Origin: Pseudoips prasinana
Taxonomy: Eukaryota; Arthropoda; Insecta; Lepidoptera; Nolidae
Direction of reading: 5' to 3'
Length of the DNA: 64,000 nt
Assembly: GCA_951640165.1 (NCBI GenBank)
Contig: OX621252.1
Location: 31,455,934 to 31,519,933, forward strand
Shown here one piece after another: positions 54,550 to 64,000 of the stretch (positions within the stretch are counted from its first letter, which is position 1; each line of letters opens with the position of its first letter). A program made the position numbers and the translations under genes. Under the pieces are notes generated by a model. It was not told where the DNA came from. It did no database searches and saw only the letters and a list, made by a program, of their open reading frames with translations.

Positions 54550-54640
54550 CCCTCCTAATGAGTTTTCTAGCAGTGTTTCTCAGTAGCTGCCACGTCATGC
54601 ACTGCACAGTAGTGTAAAAAATGACAGAAATTTACGGAAT
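54550..54640 (+). mobile_element. LINE 3' UTR fragment (family of 37576)
   Basis: tcagtagctgccacgtcatg and cactgcacagtagtgtaa. Confidence 0.5.
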
Positions 54641-54898
54641 AAACGAAATTTAGGATTAGAACTAAATGACGAAGTGCTGAAAATTGTAGATGGAAACAGA
54701 TCTTTTAGTGGAAATATGCTGAGATACATCATGATACTTTCATAAGACCTATCGTGGAAGGTCAGAGCGGCCAATGATAGCAGGGATGGATCAGATGAAC
54801 GAGAAAGCGTAAGTAAAGTTGTCTCAAGAAATTAAAGCGTTTACCGTAGACAAGGATGAATGAAAAAATAACTAAAGACTAGAATAGCTCTTAAATTA

Positions 54899-55074
54899 TC
54901 ACACTAATATTATAAAGGCGAAAGTTTGTGAGTGTGTATGTTTGTTACTTCTTCAAGTCTAAACGGCTAGAGCGAGGTTAATAAAATTTGGTATGGAGTT
55001 AGCTGACAGCCTGGATTAACACATAGGCTATAATTCATAAAGTTTGATGTGGCTAAAACCGCAGGCACAGCTAG
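54899..55074 (+). mobile_element. Helitron-like element, complete
   Basis: 176 bp, A|TCacactaatattataaagg to ggcacagCTAG|T. Best short copy of the outer-element family of 23358. Confidence 0.75.
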
Positions 55075-55257
55075 TCTTAAATATTGGATGAAACAATTAA
55101 TCACTGTGCCAAACGTTCCGTTAATGATATCTTAAATTACGTTTTTTTATTTAGTTCATTAAATACACTGTTGACGATAAAATTAAATGTGAATACTTCG
55201 AATTGAAGACGTCATCTACTATAAATAGAATATCTCAGAAATTCTTAATCTGTCATC

Positions 55258-55448
55258 ATTCATTGTGCAAATCCGGTGGAACACCCACCGGAAAAGTCAG
55301 TCCAATGAACCATAATAACGCGATAGCAGTGGTGCCTGCTAATTTATGTAACTGTCCGTCTGTTTTCTGGTATTCGTATAATGATAATATCAGAATTATA
55401 TATAGTTCCGGCACAGAAAATATAATAATCAGAGAGGAATAAATCTGA
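55258..55448 (-). other. Unrecognised membrane-protein-like open frame, no start
   Basis: A minus frame from about 55448 to the stop at 55258 reads with two strongly hydrophobic stretches, LIIIFSVPELYIILILSL and TTAIALLWFIGLTFPVG, separated by a polar YEYQKTDGQLHKLAG loop, and ends VGVPPDLHNE. There is no ATG near its 5' side; a tagttcag at 55449 could serve as a splice acceptor. The pattern resembles a terminal exon of a two-pass membrane protein, but I cannot name a family, and no matching upstream exon is visible. Chance or an old gene fragment are both possible. Confidence 0.25.
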
Positions 55449-55497
55449 ACTACCGCCGTGACTCAGTTGGTAGTGAACATATGTAAATAATAAATAA

Positions 55498-55658
55498 ATA
55501 TTTAGGGACAACTATCACACTGCCATCCGATCCCAAACCTAGCAGAGCCTCTACTATGGCAACCAGACTACTGATGAACATACTTGTGTATTTCCAAATA
55601 CATACATATTATTATGGGTAAATAACACCCAGACACAAAAGAAGTATTCGTGTTCATC
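55498..55658 (-). mobile_element. SINE-F tail and body
   Basis: gggacaactatcacactgcc, aacacccagacacaaaagaa; head missing where LINE sequence begins. Confidence 0.55.
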
Positions 55659-56310
55659 ACTTTACAAGTTGTTTGCGAGGGTCATTACGAATCATCTCGC
55701 ACGCAGGTTCCATGACTTCCAGCCTCCCGAACAAGCCGGTTTCCGTAAAAGCTTTAGTAGACAGGTTATACAGAAGACCGAAGAGTATAACCAGCCATTA
55801 TGCTTAAGCGTTTTTGGACTATGAGAAAGCCTTTGATTCGATCGAAACATGGGCCGTGCTCAGGTCTCTTCAAAGGTGCCAAATTGACTAGCGTTATGTC
55901 CAGGAATTAAAGTGCGACAGGGAGGTGTGAAACAGGGAGACGTCATATCTCCGAAACTGTTCACCGCTGCATTGGAAGATGTCTTCAAGCTTCTGGACTG
56001 GGAAGGCTTCGGCATCAATGTCAATGGCGAGTACATCACCCACCTTAGATTTGCCGACGATATAGTAGTCATGGCTGAGACCCTTAACGACCTCGGTACA
56101 ATGCTCGATGGCCTCAGAAGAGTCTCTCAACAAGTGGGTCTGAAAATGAACATGGATAAGACGAAAATCATGTCAAACATCCATGTTGCACCCACTCTAG
56201 TTAACGTTGGAGACTCTGCACTCAAAGTTGTTGTATTTACCTAGGACAGACCATCCAACTAGGTAAGTCCAACTTCGAGAAGGAGGTCAATCGTAAAATC
56301 CAAGTCATTA
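55659..56310 (+). pseudogene. RTE-clade reverse transcriptase fragment
   Basis: Reverse transcriptase core of an RTE-type LINE in broken frames. First part (from 55659): LARRFHDFQPPEQAGFRKSF. Then, one frame over, DYEKAFDSIETWAVL, which is motif A with its catalytic Asp. After an in-frame stop and an apparent deletion of some twenty residues, the frame 55912-56244 gives GGVKQGDVISPKLF (motif B) and LRFADDIVVM (motif C, with the FADD catalytic pair), then VSQQVGLKMNMDKTKIMSN. It runs out near YLGQTIQLGKSNFEKEV at ~56300. Both ends are truncated; the endonuclease and C-terminus are missing. At least one frameshift and one stop make it inactive. Confidence 0.9.
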
Positions 56311-56642
56311 TTAAATAGGCATTTTAAATGACTGATGACTTTACTCACATACACAAGTACAGCCAGTATGTTAAATCAACTTTACATTCTGTATAAATTT
56401 CTCTATGTCTCATCTCATTTAAAATCACGTCATCTAAGTACTTTGGACAATAAGCGGAATTATCTGAATGGTATTACAAAAAATATTGACAAGTTGTCTT
56501 GTAAAAAAGACATACGATTGTTATAATCATTTTGTGTAAGTGACATAGTGATTAGAATGTGGGGTGCTGCTTAATGTCAAGGCTTGTTACTTTTTAAGCA
56601 TTTCAATCTTTTTCTGTTTTGCCACTAATTTCAATTCTAATT
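56311..56642. other. Unassigned DNA
   Basis: Nothing recognised. Confidence 0.4.
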
Positions 56643-56830
56643 CTGCCTAGTTGGTCCATTGGTAGCGTGTTCAATCGCAGATAATGAGGTCCTGGGTTCA
56701 TTCATCAAAAACATTATAAAATATTTCTCAGTCACGGCCTGGAGTCTGGATGTTAATGGTGTATCGCGGAGAGCATGTAAAGCTGTCAGTCCTGTAACTG
56801 AACTCTTTCCAGTTGTATCAGCTATGGCCT
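56643..56830 (+). mobile_element. SINE-B fragment
   Basis: gcctagttggtccattggta, gaggtcctgggttcattcat, cctgtaactgaactctttcc. Confidence 0.65.
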
Positions 56831-56914
56831 ACAAAAATGTTATTTCTGCGATTTTTTGCTAAAATTTCTAAGTATCGATTGATAGAGCGTAAAGTTATAA
56901 GTTGTAACTTTTTA

Positions 56915-57045
56915 ACCGACTTCAAAAGGAGGAGGTTCTCAAGTTCACCGGTTTTTTTTTTTTTTTTATGTTTGTACACCGATTACTCGGAGATTTATTA
57001 ACCGATTTACGTGATTCTTCTTTAGTTTGATGCGGAATAGCTGCC
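56915..57045 (+). repeat. Family R repeat with T-run
   Basis: aaccgacttcaaaaggagga and agtttgatgcggaatagctg; T-run at 56952-56966. Confidence 0.5.
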
Positions 57046-57048
57046 ATT

Positions 57049-57575
57049 TGTAGGGTTCTGTAGCCAAATAGCAAATACGGAAACCTTATGGATTTTCCAT
57101 GTCTGTCTGTCTGTCCGTCCGCATGTCACAGCCACTTTTTCCGAAACTATAAGAACTATACAGTCGAATCTTGGTAAGCAGATGTATTCCGTGAACCGCA
57201 TTAAGATGTTCACACAAAAATAGAAAAACAAACAATAAAATTTGGGGGTTTATAAACCATACATGTGAGGTATCTATGGATAGGTCTTTAATAATGATAT
57301 TGAGGTTTATAATATATTTTTTTCTTAACTGTATAGTTTGCGCGAGAGACTCATCCAAAGGCGTAAAATGTCCCCCCCCCCCCCAGTAACTCCTAAAATA
57401 AGAGAATGATAAAACTAAAACAAATAGATGATGTACATTACTATGCAAACTTCCAGTAGTTATTTTTAATGCGTCTCAAATCGTAAACCACAGTTTACCT
57501 TCCATTCTATCAACTCAAATACTTGCTGCTATGGAAAGAAACATTCCGCCTTTCACGGGTGAGTCCGACTCGAAC
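57049..57575 (+). mobile_element. GGTTCCG-2 repeat, diverged
   Basis: agggttctgtagccaaatag to gggtgagtccgactcgaact; C-run at 57371-57384. Confidence 0.62.
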
Positions 57576-57587
57576 TCTCTCGACTCG

Positions 57588-58015
57588 TTGTCTTGATCAT
57601 CAATAGAACCTAGTCTATGAGCTTTCTGCTCAGTACAATCGATGGCTAATCGATCATGAATAAGACCTAGTCTAACAGCCCTCTGTTCAGCAGAGTCATT
57701 AAGTAATCCATCATAAATAAGACCTAAGCTATGAGCCCTCTGCTCAGTAGACTCGTTGGCTAATCGATCATTAATAAGACCTAGTCTTCATAGACTCATG
57801 CCCTCTGCTCAGCAGACTTGATGGCTATTCGATCATTAATAAGACCTATCTATATGCCCTCAGCACATATAAATTTTATGTAGTTTTTCTTGTCTTGCTT
57901 TACAAACGGTCTTTTCGATCATTCACTGTCTCACAAGAACGTGAAAAAGAGTTTCGAACAACATTTTTATTGGGACCTATAGGTTTAGGGCGCGCGGCAC
58001 CTTTCGTATTCCTAA
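57588..58015 (-). pseudogene. Decayed coding minisatellite (19-residue repeats)
   Basis: 57588-57872 is a tandem array of ~57-bp units (about 4.5 copies). On the minus strand they translate into a 19-residue motif, e.g. GLINDRLANESTEQRAHSL and GLIHDRLAIDCTEQKAHRL. An 8-base insertion breaks the frame in one unit (around 57790). Upstream on the minus strand (58015-57900) an open stretch reads AARPKPIGPNKNVVRNSFSR and CETVNDRKDRL before a stop. This looks like a remnant of a repeat-rich basic protein, perhaps transposon-encoded; the motif loosely recalls the EQRA.RL repeats of some arthropod transposon or STPR-type proteins, but the 19-residue length differs and I cannot assign it. Confidence 0.5.
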
Positions 58016-58026
58016 TACTACGTTAA

Positions 58027-58721
58027 AAAAACCGACTTCAAAAACTAAAAAGTATAAAAAAAATATCTTAATAAAGATTTAATTTAATACATCTCTTATG
58101 CAAACGTAATACCTTTAATATTAATGATATAATATAATTTGTATGTGCTACCTATTGATAGGTTTGAAGTCGGTGCCAAGCCCTAAGCAAACTAAAAGTT
58201 AATATTACGTACAGCTTTCATACTTTGTGATGAAATTCCTACACTAAAGATTAACCTAAGTAAATAAACTTAAAGAACAATATGAATTAATATGAAACTG
58301 TATCATAAAAATATATTTAATATTAATACCTAAATTAGTTACTATAGTTATAATAAATCTATATTATGCTTATATATGAATATATTTGTGGCCCTGAAAA
58401 ACAAACAGATAAATTATTAATTAGGAGACAACGCATCAAAATTTTCCAATAGTTCGAGACGACCGTCAACGACGTCTGCACGCTTGGGTTGTTTGTGTAG
58501 AAATACGTAGCTATCCCGCTGAAAGTAACGCGCGGCGAGTATGGTACCTACTATTAGGTACATTTGGCTTGGCACCGACTTCAGGCCTTTCAATAGGTAG
58601 CACATACAAATTATATTATATCATTAATATTAAAGGTATTACGTTTGCATAAGAGATGTATTAAATTAAATCTTTATTAAGATATTTTTTTTATACTTTT
58701 TAGTTTTTGAAGTCGGTTTTT
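58027..58721. mobile_element. TTAA-flanked element with 156-bp terminal inverted repeats
   Basis: Flanked by TTAA at 58023-58026 and 58722-58725. Terminal repeats 58027-58182 and 58566-58721 are near identical (a few mismatches around gataggtttg/gaaaggcctg). Ends aaaaaccgacttcaaaaact. TTAA duplication is the piggyBac hallmark. Interior (383 bp) contains a GC-richer piece at 58417-58560 with a minus open frame. Confidence 0.8.
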
Positions 58722-58779
58722 TTAAACGAAGTTTTTTTTATTGATTCTCAAAAACTTTCTTTAAGTTTTATCCGAATAA

Positions 58780-58925
58780 CTTCCACTGCTGTATCGCCAA
58801 AAATTTCAACGGTATAGTTGTGTCCATAATTTGCAGGGATGAGCCTTAATCACCATACTTGGCAGACAAATTGGCGATCCCAGTATGATGGTCGTACTAC
58901 ATAGACCGAGATAGATAGAGTCAAG
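58780..58925 (-). repeat. LINE-3'-end-like repeat (family G)
   Basis: ataacttccactgctgtatc, cttggcagacaaattggcga. Confidence 0.45.
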
Positions 58926-58938
58926 TACTACATATCAT

Positions 58939-59182
58939 GGTCACCGTAACCTAGTCAGTAGTGTTCCTGCCTACGAAGCTGGTGGTCCTGGGTTTGAATC
59001 CCGGTAAGTGCAAATATTTGTGTAATGAGCACGAATATTTGTTTCTGAGTCATGGATGTTTTCTATGTATATAAGTATTTATCTATCTATATAAGTATGT
59101 ATATCGTCGCGTGATACCCATAGTACAAGCTTTGCTTAGTTTGGGGCTAGCATGATCTGTGTGACATTGTACCATTGTACCT
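58939..59182 (+). mobile_element. SINE-A copy
   Basis: Full-length head, body and tail; minor substitutions. Confidence 0.85.
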
Positions 59183-59184
59183 AG

Positions 59185-59822
59185 ATATCCAGTATTGTTT
59201 TAATAAGCAGCTTAATTTCCGTTTCATTATCAAAATATCCGTCTGATAGAGAATTTAATTTTTGTAATAAGGCATTCTTCCGTTACAATGAATGACAAAA
59301 GAGCAATTAAAAAAAAGTTAAATTTTCCTTTCTGTCCCTTGTCATCCAGTAATTTAACAAATTCGTTACACGGTGTCCTTATTTCAAAAAAAAAAATCAA
59401 AAGTAACTTCTCTACAAACCATTGTGAAAGTTTTCAGATCAAAATCGAAGAAAGAAAAAGTTACAACTAATTTTCTTTATCACCGAGTACTTTGTTTTTT
59501 ATTGCGAATACCTACAAAATTCTATTACAATCCAAAGACACTCAAAATTTTCTCACGAAACGCCATTATGAAGTTTGGAACGATAAAATTAAAATGTCTG
59601 AAAAGTTTGAGGTCAGGGTATCTGAAATTCTGAAGTTGATGTAATGATGTCAAACTCAATTTTGACTTTTTTTGGAAAACTTACTAACTTATCGTAGTTG
59701 TACAAATTTTGTTATTGTTCGAATACAACTAGCTTATAAACTCAATATAACTATCCTCGCAACTTAAAACATGTATTTCTCAAGACTAGCTTTATTGTGA
59801 CTTGACAGTTTTGTACTTTGTG
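59185..59822. other. Unassigned DNA
   Basis: Nothing recognised; the 60- and 86-codon frames are A/T-driven. Confidence 0.4.
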
Positions 59823-60016
59823 AGATACTTACTTACTTACTTATCGTAAAGGCAGTGGTTACCCTAGTGTCAGAGTTGTTCAAGCTACCCAGTAGGCCTC
59901 TGACATGGCTTAACGACTGTTGCCTAATGACTACAACCGGGACTGACAGCTTAACCTCAACCTCAGAAGCACAGAGACGCTCAGAAATTGTACCACTTTG
60001 GTGGTCACCCATCTAT

Positions 60017-60404
60017 AATAATATCCTGGGACATTACTTACACGCGGCCATCTGATCCCAAACTAAGCAGAGCTTAACACACGGCTACATATCATGCTAT
60101 ACATTTCCAATATAAGCTGACCTCTCATTGTATCGATATCCTATACAACGCGAGATCAGCTTATACTGGAAATTGATAGCTTGATATACAATGTAGCTGT
60201 GTGTACTATGTAAACCAGACAACTAATATATTACATATACTACTTTCCTTTTGTAAATACTTACTTACATAGATAATGACACCCAGACTCAGGACAAGCA
60301 GATTTGTTCATGCACACATATATCTCCCCTGGATGGGAATCGAACCCACGACCTGCACGGTGAAAGGCAAGTATTCACCAACCATGCCAACCGGCCCGTC
60401 TAAT
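60017..60404 (-). mobile_element. SINE-E inside the 5S-SINE, itself split
   Basis: (ATT)n complement at 60017, head complement at 60330-60404 (ggaatcgaacccacgacctg). Short duplication atctat at 60011-60016 and 60405-60410. Confidence 0.72.
60077..60203. mobile_element. TA-flanked hairpin MITE inside SINE-E
   Basis: 127 bp; ends acacacggctacat and atgtagctgtgtg; long imperfect stem including aatataagctga against tcagcttatact. TA at 60075-60076 and 60204-60205. Confidence 0.72.
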
Positions 60405-60790
60405 ATCTATGACCTAACCTCGAGCCTAGTTGCTTAACCTCACCAATCACTTAGGTATGGATCGGTGAGAACGTCTGGCTATGAGCGCCTACTATATCAG
60501 ATATGCACGGCAATGATGTCGACTGTACCATCCTACGTAGAGGGCAATAGGTAAATCGCCTACATGAACATATTTCTTATTCATTGGCAGGTTGTATTGT
60601 AATAAGATTTATTGTTTAACGTGTTTTACCGTGTTACTTAAAGCCTACTCCATATCGCATTCGACTTGACATTATTATAATAGAAGTCGATTCATAGATC
60701 GCTTTTATTACTGTGTCAACCCACTTATCGTCTTTTTTAGGGTTCCGTAAGTAAAGGGAATTTCATGCTTAAAAACGATTAACATTTCAT

Positions 60791-61155
60791 TTTGTTGGCG
60801 TGGTTGGTTAATGCTTGCCTTCGTGGGGGTCGTGGATACGATTCCCACCCAGGATAGATATTTGTGGGCATGACTATGTCTTTTTGTCCTGAGTCTGGGT
60901 TTTATTATTTATATAAGTATGTGTTTAGAAAAGAAAAGTAGTTTATATAGTACTATATCAGTTATTTGGTTTCCATAGTACAAGCACTGCTTAATTTGGG
61001 ATCAGATGGACGTGTGTCAATAATGTCCCAGAATATTATATCAGTTATCTGGTGTCCATTGTACAAGCTCTGCTTAGTTTGGGATCAGATAGCCGTGTGT
61101 GAGTATGTCCTAGGATATTAATATGATAATGTCCCAGGATATTATTGCAACTGAT
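60791..61155 (+). mobile_element. SINE-E with duplicated tail
   Basis: tRNA-like head from 60791; the atcagttatttggtttccat ... cagaatatta tail is repeated at 61040-61115 and partly again to 61145. Confidence 0.68.
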
Positions 61156-61157
61156 AT

Positions 61158-61330
61158 GCCAAAATCTCCATTGACAAACGCGGCCTTGATCGCATTATGA
61201 TGGCCACGGAGAAATACTGCTGCACATTCTCTGGTATCACTCGGGTTGAATTTTACGCCGCCCACGGGATGAGATAGGGGGAAGTTATTTTATGCCCTCA
61301 ATCACACATTATCAGATGTACTCTGTATTC
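61158..61330 (-). repeat. LINE-3'-end-like repeat (family G)
   Basis: cattatgatggccacggaga, gccgcccacgggatgagata. Confidence 0.45.
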
Positions 61331-61765
61331 CACAAAATTTTGAATAGAGAATTACCACCTAGCTTAACAAATACGCTGAGAACAACGTTTTAAAAAACCT
61401 CCTTTTAAGATACTATATAAATTCAGAAAGTTCCAATAGAAATCGTGACTTGCGTACAAAATTCTTCAAAACATTTTGTAAACTTAGAAAATTCAATTTC
61501 AAAATTTATAGCTGTTAGCCTGTTACCAGATATTGGTAGCCCGTCCACCCCTTTTAGTACAAAAGAGGGAGGCTCATAATTATTTTAAAATTCACCCTAA
61601 AGGCCTTCGGTGATTCGATTTCTTTTACAAGAAGAGTTATGGCAGTTTTATGTAATCCCATTATCCGCTGATCAGATTTAAGCGCAGATTAAAAAAAGCT
61701 TCGGATATATATTTTGGTAGTATCTCATTAGATAAAAGAATAATTTTACATTATTGCAAAAAACA
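61331..61765. other. Unassigned DNA
   Basis: Nothing recognised. Confidence 0.4.
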
Positions 61766-61767
61766 TA

Positions 61768-62022
61768 CGGTCACCGTAGCCTAGTTGGTAGTGCTCCTGC
61801 CTACGAAGCTGGTGGTTCTGGGTTCGAATCCCGGTAAGTGCGAATATTTGTGTGATGAGCACGAATATTTGTTTCTGAGTCATGGATGTTTTCTATGTAT
61901 ATAAGTATTTATCTATCTACATAAGTATATATATCGTCGCCTGGTACCCATAGTACAAGCTTTGCTTAGTTTGGGGCTAAGATGCTCTGTGTGACATTGT
62001 CCCCAGATATTATTATTATTAT
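61768..62022 (+). mobile_element. SINE-A copy
   Basis: Complete, ending (TTA)n. Confidence 0.87.
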
Positions 62023-62024
62023 AA

Positions 62025-62568
62025 CTGAGTAAATATACAGGCAGGCCGAGGAGTTGACGTTTAAACGCAAAATTTAGATACTTTACGCTGAGGAGTATCC
62101 GAATCACCTCAATGTATGTTCTACGATTTTGCGTAGTTTTCGAGCAGGGACCGTCCGGATACTCGTTGAACGGGTTTTTGAACGGGTATTTTTAAGCGCT
62201 TAAAAAATAAACCCTATGATACGAGTTACACCTTCGAACGGGTGTAATGAACCGCTTCCGAAAGGGTTACCCTTTCATACCCTGTAACACTGTAACAGGG
62301 TAAGCCATTCCAGCCAAGACATTGTAATATGCACTCTTTCGCATCGAAATTGGTTTGGTAATTGCATAAACACCACCGCGCGTGACATCTAGTCGCAATA
62401 ATTTGGAATTTATTATTTTAAAGTTCAATTTTGCTTGTCGCTAAACACTAATATTAAATTTTACGTGTCTGGTCTTGTTTATTGTCATAATTTCTTTTAA
62501 TTTGGAACTCGGTAGGTACTACAGAATTAAGTAAAAGCAATTTAGCAGTTCTTTTTTTAAAGTATGTG
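62025..62568. other. Unassigned; possible MITE piece at 62100-62300
   Basis: Internal inverted motifs of cgggt/acccg type (gaacgggtttttgaacgggt; gggttaccctttcataccct) suggest a repeat, but no end pair was found. Confidence 0.3.
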
Positions 62569-62571
62569 TTA

Positions 62572-62935
62572 CGCTTCGTTGGTCTACTGGTAGCGTCTTT
62601 AAACGTAGATAACGAGGTCCTGGGTTCAAATCCCGGGCTGGGCCAAAAGTGTCTATGGGATTTATGCGTAAAAAGAAAAATTTCTTAGTGTCAGCCCGAA
62701 GTCTGGGAGTTGGCGGTATTATAGCCTCATGCCTCGGAGAGCACGTAAAGCCGTCGATCCTGTACCTGACCTTCCGGTCGTTCCGCTAGTCGTCCCATCG
62801 GATAATGAGAGTGATGGAATAGATAGTGCCCCTGTGTTTGCACACACACTTGTGGTATGTCCCGCTCACATGGCCAGTCTCCATTGAGACTGGCCGCTGG
62901 GGCCGAAATTCGGCTAGGAGGACATAATTATATTA
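62572..62935 (+). mobile_element. SINE-B, near full length
   Basis: cgttggtctactggtagcgt, gggttcaaatcccgggctgg, body to gaaattcggctaggaggaca. Confidence 0.84.
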
Positions 62936-63008
62936 TAACAAAGAATTTGATTTTCATTCTGTTAAAGTTAAACCGCGGAGGCGTGGTGGCGTACACCGTT
63001 ATTGAATA

Positions 63009-63500
63009 GATGCATCATCATCATAACCATCACCATTATCATCATATCAGCCGAAGGTACTGCTGGGCAAAGTCCATTGCTTCCCCCCAAAGATACTCCA
63101 CAACTGCAGATCCTGCCTTGCCCGCATCCAGCGGCTGTCATCGACCCTCGCAAGATCATCGGTCCATCTTGTTGGGGGCCCCACGCTGCGTTTTCCGGTT
63201 CATGGTCGCCACTTGAGAAACTTTCTGCCCCAGCGGCCGTAGATTCTGCAAGCTATGTACCCTGCCCACCGCCACGTTTGCTCGGCAATTATTCAAGCTA
63301 TGTCGGTTTTTATGATTTGCCTCTCTTGGTTGGATCTTGAGATTTGTGATTTGATCTCGGAGGGAAACTCCGAACATGGCGTACTCCATTGCTCTTTGGG
63401 TGACCATGAGCCGTTTTATTAGCCCCGTAGTGAGCGGCTACGTCTTGGTTCCCTAATTCATCAGAGGCAACACATACTAATCGAAGACTTTTGATTGGTA
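63009..63500 (-). pseudogene. RTE-type LINE C-terminus
   Basis: (ATG)n complement at 63009-63045, then the complement of the RTE C-terminal region; the minus frame 63407-63156 retains MVTQRAMEYAMFGVSLRDQI but is frameshifted after that. More decayed than 48820-49262. Confidence 0.75.
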
Positions 63501-63589
63501 TTTGGCACCAGAAGCTTAGCTTTCCGAACGCTGCCCAGGCAAGTTAGATTCTACAATTGATCTCCTACTCGAAGTGGACCTCTTACCTT

Positions 63590-64000
63590 TTTTTGATAAG
63601 GCAGGTCGAATGCCTACGTATGCCACCCGCAAAAATGTTTACGGATGGATGCGTCAGACTCGCACCGACTAAACCTACCTGCCGTGGGCTTCTCTTGGCG
63701 CCTGATGGGGGAGCCGCGGGAACGCGGGTATGTTGCTCCGGTGCACCCCTTATGCGAAAAGTTCCAGATGGTATGATGGTCCCACACGTACCCTGAGAGG
63801 GCTCTGGATTGTCCTCGCTATTTGCCGACTTCTGCCAGTCCGGCACAGCGACTGCGCCATAAACAGATCGCAGTCTTCTTTTAGCTGGTAACATTGACTT
63901 CTCTTACTGCCGCCGCGGCTCCGAGGGGGAGTTGGGCTACCGGTTGCAGCCGCCACCCCGACGCCTCCTCCATCTGCGATCTCTCCCGTTCGCGCTCGGC
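63590..64000 (+). repeat. GC-rich dispersed repeat (family K), runs off the window
   Basis: aaggcaggtcgaatgcctac, gactcgcaccgactaaacct, ctcttactgccgccgcggct; the longest copy. Overlapping frames on both strands are not conserved among copies. May be the 5' region of a longer LINE continuing beyond 64000. Confidence 0.45.

Larger units (their letters stand above)
59824..60490 (-). mobile_element. 5S-SINE, split by SINE-E
   Basis: (GTAA)n complement at 59829, tail to 60016, then 5S-like head at 60411-60490 (gagcctagttgcttaacctc). Confidence 0.72.

Noticed and set aside
63557..63956. Several overlapping 68-103-codon frames
   Set aside because: GC-rich family K repeat; frames on both strands and not kept in the copies at 8085 and 37358.

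Overview
The window reads as gene-poor, AT-rich euchromatic DNA from an insect, most probably a moth or butterfly (Lepidoptera). Reasons: a ~250-bp tRNA-derived SINE typical of Lepidoptera occurs ten times. Many short Helitron-like elements end in CTAG next to a T. Fragments of RTE-clade and Jockey/CR1-type LINEs with lepidopteran-style C-termini are present. The only confident host gene, a small EDRK-rich factor (SERF/4F5 family) at 50279-50485 on the minus strand, also fits an insect. There are no operons, bacterial promoters, rRNA genes or CRISPR arrays.

Layout. 0-11 kb: dispersed LINE tails, Helitron-like ends, one TA-flanked CpG-rich MITE (3297-3871), SINEs and a (CA)n tract. 11.6-15.5 kb: a near-perfect 3.5-kb inverted duplication (arms 11604-13318 and 13403-15117, 84-bp spacer) followed by a third, direct copy of 390 bp; the junctions are those of a serial template switch. 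16-22.5 kb: LINE C-terminus, MITEs, SINEs and a 334-bp unit in three tandem copies (21485-22480). 23.2-26.2 kb: a three-level nest, SINE > Helitron-like > Helitron-like, whose innermost element carries about eleven ~136-bp tandem units with a two-unit higher-order pattern. 27-31 kb: nested SINEs, including two complete copies of a SINE whose head resembles 5S rRNA. 31-50 kb: scattered repeats, LINE remnants and a second TA-flanked CpG-rich MITE (46796-47178). 50-51 kb: the SERF gene and a hAT-type MITE with an 8-bp target duplication. 52-64 kb: LINE coding remnants (one keeps reverse-transcriptase motifs A, B and C), a decayed coding minisatellite (57588-58015), a TTAA-flanked element with 156-bp terminal inverted repeats (58027-58721), and another three-level nest at 59824-60490.

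What works here is almost entirely transposition biology. LINEs supply reverse transcriptase (all copies here are broken); SINEs depend on LINE machinery; MITEs and Helitron-like elements depend on absent autonomous partners. Nested insertions with clean target duplications give a relative time order. Family names used below (SINE-A, SINE-B, MITE-1 and so on) are local labels based on sequence shared within this window, not database names.
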